A stretch of 64,000 nt of DNA from Actinoplanes sp. TBRC 11911. Its GTDB lineage: Bacteria > Actinomycetota > Actinomycetes > Mycobacteriales > Micromonosporaceae. This document shows, piece by piece, positions 1 through 6,013 of this stretch (its first letter is position 1; each line of letters starts with the position of its first letter). Location: NCBI RefSeq assembly GCF_012933445.1, contig NZ_JABBNC010000039.1:36997-100996 (forward strand), read 5' to 3'. The notes beneath the pieces are model-generated. The model saw only the letters and a list, made by a program, of their open reading frames with translations. It was not told where the DNA came from and did not search any database. The translations under genes were made by a program, and so were the position numbers.

Positions 1-63
1 CTTCTCGTGGAACTCCGAGGCGGCCGCGTTCAGCAGCGCGTCGCGGAGACTGCGTTGCGCCAT
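1..63 (-). CDS. TetR-family regulator, N-terminus only (runs off left edge)
   Basis: The first 63 bases read on the minus strand give a 21-residue start, MAQRSLRDALLNAAASEF and onward. This is the usual first helix of a TetR DNA-binding domain, with basic residues followed by a hydrophobic 'LLNAA..EF' helix. The rest lies outside the window. It is divergent from the MDR reductase at 188, and the gap between them holds two copies of a palindromic motif, the arrangement expected of a local autorepressor. The family call rests on a short stretch and is inferred partly from context. Confidence 0.6.
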   Translation of the reverse strand, partial: MAQRSLRDALLNAAASEFHEK

Positions 64-85
64 GCGAGGCAGTCTAGGCGCAAAA

Positions 86-147
86 CGACCGACCGTCTAA
101 AAGTCATTCATCTCACCTTCGCCCCGTCAAAGTGACCGATCGTCTTA
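86..147. promoter_or_regulatory. Two TetR-type operator candidates in a divergent promoter
   Basis: The motif GACCGAYCGTCT occurs at 88-99 (GACCGACCGTCT) and 135-146 (GACCGATCGTCT). Its core GACCGATCGTC is close to a perfect dyad, as TetR operators are. Both copies lie between the divergent TetR gene and the MDR reductase, so binding could block both promoters. Function is inferred. Confidence 0.5.
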
Positions 148-187
148 GAGTGGCGACGACGTACTCGGACAGAGCAAGGAGCCGGCG

Positions 188-1141
188 ATGAGCCGCTTGA
201 TCCTTCCCGCCGTCGGCGGGGATCCGGTCCTCGAAAAGGACTACGACCTGACCCTCGGCGACGACGACGTACGTGTCGCCATCGACGCCGCCCCGATCAA
301 CCCGGCCGACCAGCTGTTCATGCTCGGCTGGTTCGGGGTCTACCCGAAGGTGCCCAACCAGCTCGGCGCCGAGGGCACCGGCCGGGTGGTGGCCGCCGGC
401 AGCCAGGCCGACCGGAGCCTGGTCGGCCGGCGCGTGATCGTGCTGCCCACCTTCGTGCACGGCACCTGGGCGAGCGAGGTCGTCGTGCCGGCCGCCAAGG
501 TCGTCGCGGTGCCGGACGCCGACCCCATCCAGCTCGCGATGCTCGCGGTGAACCCGGCCACGGCGTACGCGCTGCTGCATGACTACGTCACCCTCCGGCC
601 GGGCGACTGGGTGGGGCTGACCGTGGCCAACTCGGGCGTCGGGCAGAACCTGATCGCGCTGGCGAAGCGGGCCGGCCTCAAGGTGCTCGCCGTCGTCCGC
701 AGCGAGAGCGCGGCCGCCCGGGTCCACGCCGACATCGTGCTGGTCGACGGCGACGACCTGGCCGCGCGGATCGGCGAGACGAAGCTCCGGGTCATCTACG
801 ACGGCGGCGCACCGGATCTGAGCAAGCTGCTGCCGGCGCTGGAGAACGGCGGCACCGTCGTCTCGTTCAGCGCGGTGACCGGCGAGTCGCAGACGATCCC
901 GTACCCGGACCTGTTCTACCGCGACGTCCGGCAGCGCGGCTTCTACATCATCCGGTGGGTCGAGCAGACCCCGCGGGCCGAGCTCGTGCGGGTCTACACC
1001 GAGCTGGCCTCGCTGGTCGCGGACGGCACGCTCAAGGTCGATGTCGAGGCCACCTACCCGCTGAGCGCGTATCGCGAGGCTCTGCAGGACGCGGGCAAGG
1101 ACGGGCGTACCGGGAAGGTGCTCTTCACCCCCCAGGCGTGA
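188..1141 (+). CDS. Zinc-independent MDR quinone/enoyl reductase
   Basis: A 317-residue medium-chain dehydrogenase/reductase. The N-terminal GroES-like domain (about residues 1-115) contains NPADQL and GAEGTGRVV. The Rossmann half follows, with TVANSGVGQNLIALAKRAG near 140-160 as the NADPH-binding turn. The structural-zinc cysteines and catalytic Cys/His of alcohol dehydrogenases are absent, so it belongs with quinone reductases and MECR-type 2-enoyl reductases. Substrate unknown. Start chosen at ATG 188 behind AAGGAG with a 6-base spacer. It is divergent from the edge TetR gene, its likely regulator. Its last 17 bases overlap the 3' end of the convergent EamA gene. Confidence 0.85.
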   Translation: MSRLILPAVGGDPVLEKDYDLTLGDDDVRVAIDAAPINPADQLFMLGWFGVYPKVPNQLGAEGTGRVVAAGSQADRSLVGRRVIVLPTFVHGTWASEVVVPAAKVVAVPDADPIQLAMLAVNPATAYALLHDYVTLRPGDWVGLTVANSGVGQNLIALAKRAGLKVLAVVRSESAAARVHADIVLVDGDDLAARIGETKLRVIYDGGAPDLSKLLPALENGGTVVSFSAVTGESQTIPYPDLFYRDVRQRGFYIIRWVEQTPRAELVRVYTELASLVADGTLKVDVEATYPLSAYREALQDAGKDGRTGKVLFTPQA

Positions 1142-2039
1142 GACGACCGGGGGCCGCCGCGACCAGCTCGCCGGCGGCCCGCCGGGGCCTCTCCGGCCGG
1201 GTGGACAGCCAGCAGCCGGCCAGCACCAGCAGGAACCCGGCGATCGTGCTCACCCCCACGCTCTCGTCCAGCACCAGCACACCGAGCAGCACGGCCACGA
1301 CCGGATTCATGTACGTCACCAGGCCTGCCTTGTTCGATCCGGCGAGCGCGATCAGGCCGTAGAAGGCGAGCAGCGCGACAGCGGTGCAGAGCACACCGAG
1401 CGCGACCAGCGACGCCCACCCGTTCGCCCCGACCTTGCCCGCGTCCGGCAGGTTAAACAGCGCGAACGGCAGCAGCACGACGGTCGCGACGGTGGTGGTG
1501 CCGCCGGCCAGGGCCTCCGGCGGGATGTCCGCGGCCTTGCGCTGCACCAGAATCGTCGCCACCCCGTAACTGACCGCCGCGGCCAGCACCATCGCGGCGC
1601 CCAGCAGCCCGTACTTGTCGCCCGAGACGTCCAGGCCGACGAGCACCGCGACGCCGGCGAAGCCCACGACCAGCCCGGCGATGCGCACCCGGCTCAGCGG
1701 TTCGGTGCGGATCAGCAGCAACGCGATCACCACCGGCTCGACCGCGATCAGCAGCCCGGTCAGCGACGACGAGATGTGCGTCTCGCCGTAGGTGATCAGC
1801 GTGAACGGGACGACGATGTGCACCACGCCGAGGATCGCGATGGTGCCGAGCCGCCCGCGTAACCGCCGCAACGTGCCGCGCGTCGCCGCCACCGGGATCA
1901 GCACCAGAGCCGCGATGAAAACGCGCCCCCAGACCACGAACACCGGCGACATGTCATCGATGGCGATCTTGATCAGGAAGTACGGGATGCCCCAGAGCAC
2001 CGAGACCAGGAGGAAGAGAAGCCACGCGCGTCGATTCAC
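1125..2039 (-). CDS. EamA/RhaT-type drug/metabolite exporter
   Basis: A 304-residue polytopic membrane protein with about ten hydrophobic segments in two homologous EamA halves. The N-terminal LLFLLVSVLWGIPYFLIKIA is typical, and the second half repeats the pattern from about residue 150. The family exports small metabolites or amino acids; the substrate cannot be read from sequence. The frame stays open far upstream, but hydrophobic family sequence begins at GTG 2039 (V-N-R-R-A-W), so I start there. Divergent from the LysR gene at 2110, a common regulator-exporter pair. Its stop lies 17 bases inside the convergent reductase gene. Confidence 0.85.
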   Translation of the reverse strand: MNRRAWLLFLLVSVLWGIPYFLIKIAIDDMSPVFVVWGRVFIAALVLIPVAATRGTLRRLRGRLGTIAILGVVHIVVPFTLITYGETHISSSLTGLLIAVEPVVIALLLIRTEPLSRVRIAGLVVGFAGVAVLVGLDVSGDKYGLLGAAMVLAAAVSYGVATILVQRKAADIPPEALAGGTTTVATVVLLPFALFNLPDAGKVGANGWASLVALGVLCTAVALLAFYGLIALAGSNKAGLVTYMNPVVAVLLGVLVLDESVGVSTIAGFLLVLAGCWLSTRPERPRRAAGELVAAAPGRLTPGG

Positions 2040-2109
2040 AAGCTCAGCCTGGCCACCTACGGTAGTAAGCGGTAGTGCTGACTTTGTGAATCCGTCGTAA
2101 GGAAAACTG
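2040..2109. promoter_or_regulatory. Divergent LysR/EamA promoter region
   Basis: Seventy bases separate the two divergent starts. At 2054-2077 the sequence CACCTACGGTAGTAAGCGG and onward ends in GTAGTG, an imperfect dyad with a repeated GGTAGT, a plausible LysR site. LysR translation is preceded by AAGGAAAACTG. Function is inferred. Confidence 0.35.
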
Positions 2110-3027
2110 ATGATCGACGTACGCCGGCTGGCCGTCCTGCGCGAAGTCGCCCGCCTCGGCAGCTTCAACCAGGCCGCCACCTCCCTGCGGCTGACCCCGT
2201 CCGCGGTCTCGCAGCAGATCAGCGCCCTGGAACGCAGCCTCGGCACGCCGGTGGTCCGGCGCACCACCCGGGGTGTCGATCTCACCGAGGCCGGGCGGGT
2301 GCTGGTGGGGGCCGGCGACGCGATCACCGCCGAGCTGGCCAACGCCGAGCGCGAGATCGCCCGGCTCACGTCGTCACACACCGAGAGCCTCACCGTGGCG
2401 ACGTTCACCAGCGGCGGCCAGCGCCTGTTACCGGCCGCGCTCACCCGCTTCAACACGGAACGGCCGGCCGTCGACCTCACGGTCTTCGAGAAGGAGCCGG
2501 CGGACAGCCTGCCGCTGGTCCGCAACGGCGACGCCGATCTGGCGATCGCCTATCACTTCGACGGTCCTCCCCCCGTACGCCCGGGGGACCGAACCGGGCT
2601 CGCCTGGACCCCGCTGCTCGACGACCCGATGTGGATCGTGCTGCCCGCGGGACACCCGTTCGCCGGCCGCGACGTGCTGACGATCGCCGAGCTGGCCGGC
2701 GAGCGCTGGGTGCACGGCTGCCTGTCGATCGACGAGCTGCTGGCGCACTACGCGGCGATGGCCGGTTTCGAGCCCCGCACCGCCTGCCGCGGCAGCGACT
2801 ACATCTTCGCCCAGTCCCTGGTGCGGGCCGGCGTCGGCATCAGCATGATCCCGCAGGTGGCGCTCACCGCCGACCAGGGCGGCCTGGCCATGGTGCCGCT
2901 CGCCGCGCCCTGCCCGTCGCGTTTCATCGGCATCGTCACCGCGCCGGGCCGCCACCGCCCCCTCGCGGACGCCCTCATCCAGGCGTTGCACGACACGGTT
3001 GACGCCCTGCCCGTGGCACGTCCGTAA
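2110..3027 (+). CDS. LysR-family transcriptional regulator
   Basis: A 305-residue LysR regulator of normal length. The N-terminal winged HTH (residues 1-62) contains RRLAVLREVARLGSFNQAA, TPSAVSQQISALE and TEAGRVL. The C-terminal substrate-binding domain runs from about 90 to 295. It is divergent from the EamA exporter, its most likely target, which would be induced by a co-inducer bound in the C-terminal domain. The ATG is preceded by AAGGA with good spacing. The SDR gene starts 10 bases after its stop, so the two may be co-transcribed. Confidence 0.9.
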   Translation: MIDVRRLAVLREVARLGSFNQAATSLRLTPSAVSQQISALERSLGTPVVRRTTRGVDLTEAGRVLVGAGDAITAELANAEREIARLTSSHTESLTVATFTSGGQRLLPAALTRFNTERPAVDLTVFEKEPADSLPLVRNGDADLAIAYHFDGPPPVRPGDRTGLAWTPLLDDPMWIVLPAGHPFAGRDVLTIAELAGERWVHGCLSIDELLAHYAAMAGFEPRTACRGSDYIFAQSLVRAGVGISMIPQVALTADQGGLAMVPLAAPCPSRFIGIVTAPGRHRPLADALIQALHDTVDALPVARP

Positions 3028-3037
3028 AGTGCCCCCC

Positions 3038-4429
3038 ATGAGTGGGGTGGACGCGGAGCGACTGGCGCTCTGCCTACAAGTGCTGGCCGAGGTCGAGAAT
3101 CTGCCGCCCGAGCATCCGGACGCGGTCGCGGTGCGCCGGGCCACCGCCGGGCTGTTCAAGACCGTGAAGATGCGGCGGCGCCGCGAGCGCCGGGACGCGA
3201 TCCTGGCCGCCGACCGCGAGGTGACCGAGGCGACCGCGACCGGCGCGCCGGGCCGCATCGACGACGAGACCGCCGGCATTCCGCTGGTCAGCGCCGTGCG
3301 CGGGGCGACGGCGGGCACGCTGCGCCAGGCCCGGGGCTGCTACGTGTGCAAGCAGCGCTACACCGTGGTGGACGCCTTCTACCACCAGCTCTGCCCGTCC
3401 TGCGCGGCGATCAACCACGCCCGCCGCGACGCCCGCACCGACCTCACCGGGCGCCGGGCGCTGCTCACCGGCGGCCGCGCGAAGATCGGCATGTACATCG
3501 CGCTGCGGCTGCTGCGCGACGGCGCCGACCTGACCGTGACCACCCGGTTCCCGCACGACGCGGTCCGCCGCTTCACCGCCATGCCGGACAGCGCCGACTG
3601 GCTGCATCGCCTGCGCGTGGTGGGCATCGACCTGCGCGACCCGGCCCAGGTGGTCGCGCTCGCCGACTCCGTCGCCGCGCGCGGACCGCTGGACATCCTG
3701 ATCAACAACGCGGCGCAGACGGTCCGTCGCTCCCCCGGTTCGTACGCCTCGATCGCCGCGGCCGAGCATTCGGCACTCCCCGGCGGGCCGCTGCCGGAAC
3801 TCGAATACTTCGGCACGGCGGGCGACTCCCCCGCCGCGGTCCTCACCACGGGCGCGCTGGACCTGAGCCCGCAGCAGGTCACCGAGATGGCGCTGACCGC
3901 CCGTTCGGTGACGATCGACGCGGGCGGCCTGGTGCCGGACACCGCCCCCACCAACAGCTGGAGCGACTTCGTGCACGAGGTCGGCGCGCTGGAGATGCTC
4001 GAGGTGCAGCTGTGCAACGTCACGGCGCCGTTCCTGCTGGTCAGCCGCCTGCGCGCGGCGATGACGGCGTCGAAATTCCCCCGCCGGTACGTGGTGAACG
4101 TGTCCGCCATGGAGGGGATCTTCAAGCGTGGCTACAAGGGCGCCGGGCACCCGCACACGAACATGGCGAAGGCGTCGCTGAACATGCTGACCCGCACCAG
4201 CGCCGCCGAGCTGTTCACCGACGGCATCCTGATGACCAGCGTGGACACCGGCTGGATCACCGACGAGCGCCCGCACCCGACCAAGTTGCGGCTGGCCGAC
4301 GAGGGCTTCCACGCGCCGCTGGACCTGGTGGACGGTGCCGCCCGCGTCTACGACCCGATCGTGCGGGGAGAGCAGGGCGAGGATCTGTACGGCGTGTTCC
4401 TGAAGGACTACGAGCCGACCGACTGGTGA
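3038..4429 (+). CDS. SDR oxidoreductase with N-terminal zinc ribbon
   Basis: A 463-residue protein of two parts. Residues 1-150 hold a basic helical region and a four-cysteine ribbon, CYVC then CPSC about 20 residues later. The remainder is a short-chain dehydrogenase: TGGRAKIG is the nucleotide-binding glycine motif, NNAAQ the structural Asn motif, and VNVSAMEG with a later YKGAGHPHTNMAKAS supply the catalytic Ser and a Tyr-x-x-x-Lys-like area. Classical SDRs are near 250 residues, so both the front extension and a roughly 80-residue insert after NNAAQ are extra. ATG 3038 was chosen because upstream codons overlap the LysR stop. Substrate unknown. Confidence 0.8.
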   Translation: MSGVDAERLALCLQVLAEVENLPPEHPDAVAVRRATAGLFKTVKMRRRRERRDAILAADREVTEATATGAPGRIDDETAGIPLVSAVRGATAGTLRQARGCYVCKQRYTVVDAFYHQLCPSCAAINHARRDARTDLTGRRALLTGGRAKIGMYIALRLLRDGADLTVTTRFPHDAVRRFTAMPDSADWLHRLRVVGIDLRDPAQVVALADSVAARGPLDILINNAAQTVRRSPGSYASIAAAEHSALPGGPLPELEYFGTAGDSPAAVLTTGALDLSPQQVTEMALTARSVTIDAGGLVPDTAPTNSWSDFVHEVGALEMLEVQLCNVTAPFLLVSRLRAAMTASKFPRRYVVNVSAMEGIFKRGYKGAGHPHTNMAKASLNMLTRTSAAELFTDGILMTSVDTGWITDERPHPTKLRLADEGFHAPLDLVDGAARVYDPIVRGEQGEDLYGVFLKDYEPTDW

Positions 4430-4437
4430 GACGCGGA

Positions 4438-4466
4438 ACGAGCCACGCCTGCTCGGCGTGGCTCGT
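4438..4466. terminator. Bidirectional hairpin terminator
   Basis: ACGAGCCACGCC (4438-4449) and GGCGTGGCTCGT (4455-4466) form a perfect 12-bp stem with the 5-base loop TGCTC. It begins 8 bases after the SDR stop and ends 15 bases before the convergent Asp-rich gene stop, so it can serve both. No T-tract follows, as is common in high-GC actinobacteria. Confidence 0.8.
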
Positions 4467-4481
4467 CCGGTTCAGCGATCG

Positions 4482-4844
4482 TCAGTCGTCGTCGTCATCG
4501 TGGTCGCGGTCGTGGCGGCCACCGCGACCGTCATGGTCGTCGTCGTACTGCACCATGAGCGCCCAGCGGAAGCCGTGCCGGGTGCGGTCGGGGTCGCAGT
4601 AGTAGTCCTCCCACCAGCCCCGCCGCTCGCCGCGCCGGCCGTCGTCGCGGCAGTCGTCGCGGTCGCGGTACCAGCGCTTGAAGTCGTAGTCGTCATCATC
4701 ATCGTCGTGCCGGTTGGCACTGATGCTCGGCGAAGACGTCCCCTGACCCGTGGTCGGGGCCGCGGAGGCGTGGCCGACACCTAGCGTCAGCGTGGCGGCC
4801 AGACCAAGGCCCGACATCATCAGCGTCCGGGTAATTCGGTTCAT
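4482..4844 (-). CDS. Small secreted Asp-rich protein
   Basis: A 120-residue protein with a clear signal peptide (MNRITRTLMMSGLGLAATLT with a likely Ala-Ser-Ala cleavage near 29). The mature part is very acidic, with runs of Asp near 47-52 and at the C-terminal end (HDDDDD), interleaved with Arg, Trp and Tyr, and two cysteines (DDCRDD and YYCDP) that could form a disulfide. The composition suggests binding of calcium or other cations, but I recognise no family. The ATG is preceded by GAAGG. It ends against the shared terminator at 4438-4466. Confidence 0.6.
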   Translation of the reverse strand: MNRITRTLMMSGLGLAATLTLGVGHASAAPTTGQGTSSPSISANRHDDDDDDYDFKRWYRDRDDCRDDGRRGERRGWWEDYYCDPDRTRHGFRWALMVQYDDDHDGRGGRHDRDHDDDDD

Positions 4845-5005
4845 GTCACACCTTCTCTTGACAAAAGGTTTATGCCGGGGTCAGCAGACCATGAACACCG
4901 ATGGTGATGAGCCGGTTTCGGATCGTGTACTCCGATCGTGGAAGAACAGACACCCGACCGACGGAGGCACGGCTCAGCTCTCCAGGCACAAACCGCCGGG
5001 AACCA

Positions 5006-5047
5006 CCCACCCAAGCGCCGCGGCACGGTACCCGCGGCGTTGGTGGG
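5006..5047 (-). terminator. Candidate terminator of the SNF2/SWIM operon
   Basis: CCCACCCAAGCGCCGCGG (5006-5023) pairs with CCGCGGCGTTGGTGGG (5032-5047) with a two-base bulge, giving a strong GC-rich hairpin. It lies 46-87 bases downstream of the SWIM gene stop. The rest of 4845-5092 contains only the upstream region of the Asp-rich gene and no gene I can support. Confidence 0.5.
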
Positions 5048-5092
5048 CGCGCGCACGGCCGCGAACGGGCCGGAAAGCCCTCCTGGCGCCCG

Positions 5093-6013
5093 CTACCCTT
5101 CGCGCCCTTCCTCGGGCAGGGCGCGGTAGGCGGCGCGCAGCAGCTCGACGATCGGTCGGCCCTCGTGCGCCAGCGGCGGCGGATCGAGCTGGTCGAGCAA
5201 AGCGTCCGGCCGCAGGGCCGACCCCGGCCGGCTCCCGACCGGAGCAACCAGCGCCGCTTCTTTGCCGATTTCTCCCCAAAAAACGGATATATCCCCAAGG
5301 CCGATGGAATCCGCCGAGGAATCATCGAAAGCACCGGACGGGCCGCTCGCCCGCGACGCGCCCGAGGCAACGTCGCCGCGCAAGGTCGCATCGCCGCGTG
5401 AGGCCGCATCGCCGCGCAAGGTCGCATCGCCGCGTGAGGCCGCATCGCCGCGTAAGGTCGCATCGCCGCGTGCGGACGTCGCGTCGGTGGCCTCGACCGC
5501 GCGCACGCCGCGCAATTCCCGCAATTGGTTCAGCAGCTCGTCTCGGGTGCGGCCGCGCCACGCGAACGCGCCGAACGGATCCTCCTCGAAGCTCCGCACC
5601 AGCGCGTACGTCGTGGCCGCCAGGTGGATGCACGGCATCGGCCAGCGCTCGCACGTGCAGTCCATCGCCACCTCGTCCAGCGACAACGGCACCAGGCTCA
5701 ACCCGGCCCCGGCGAACACCGCGTTGATCCCGGGCGGCATCCGGCCGGCCAGCAGGTCCGCCGTGTACCGCGCCTCGGCCACCAGCGCCTCCTCGACCCG
5801 CGCCCAGTCCGACGCCCCGAAGGCGCGCACCGCTATCCGGGAGCGGAACGCCCGGGGATCGTCCGGGCCGCGCACCTGCGCCACCACCAGGCTGGTCGAG
5901 ATGGTGAGGCTGCGGACGTGCCCGGCCCGTTCGTCGCGGCGGCCGCGGGCGAAGGTCGGGCCCAGCCGCAACGACTCGAACGTGCCGAGGAAGGCGAGCG
6001 AGAAGTCAGTCAA
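5093..6013 (-). CDS. SWIM zinc-finger protein with internal 12-aa repeats
   Basis: A 306-residue protein with the SWIM signature CxCx(n)CxH as DCTCERWPMPCIHLAA at about residues 142-157. SWIM domains bind DNA or protein and are often encoded beside SNF2 helicases. TTG 6013 is chosen because GGAGG stands 6 bases upstream and it overlaps the SNF2 stop by 8 bases, implying coupling. The region from about 181 to 214 is a tandem array of GDATLRGDAASR units, coded by a 36-bp repeat. This low-complexity linker separates the SWIM part from a conserved C-terminal part. It is the last gene of the operon. Confidence 0.85.
   Translation of the reverse strand: MTDFSLAFLGTFESLRLGPTFARGRRDERAGHVRSLTISTSLVVAQVRGPDDPRAFRSRIAVRAFGASDWARVEEALVAEARYTADLLAGRMPPGINAVFAGAGLSLVPLSLDEVAMDCTCERWPMPCIHLAATTYALVRSFEEDPFGAFAWRGRTRDELLNQLRELRGVRAVEATDATSARGDATLRGDAASRGDATLRGDAASRGDATLRGDVASGASRASGPSGAFDDSSADSIGLGDISVFWGEIGKEAALVAPVGSRPGSALRPDALLDQLDPPPLAHEGRPIVELLRAAYRALPEEGREG
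5373..5470. repeat. In-frame 36-bp tandem repeat inside the SWIM gene
   Basis: Units at 5373-5408 and 5409-5444 and a partial third to about 5470 are nearly identical, coding GDATLRGDAASR on the minus strand. Because the period is a multiple of three, copy-number change would lengthen or shorten the linker without a frameshift. Likely variable between strains, which is inference. Confidence 0.85.
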
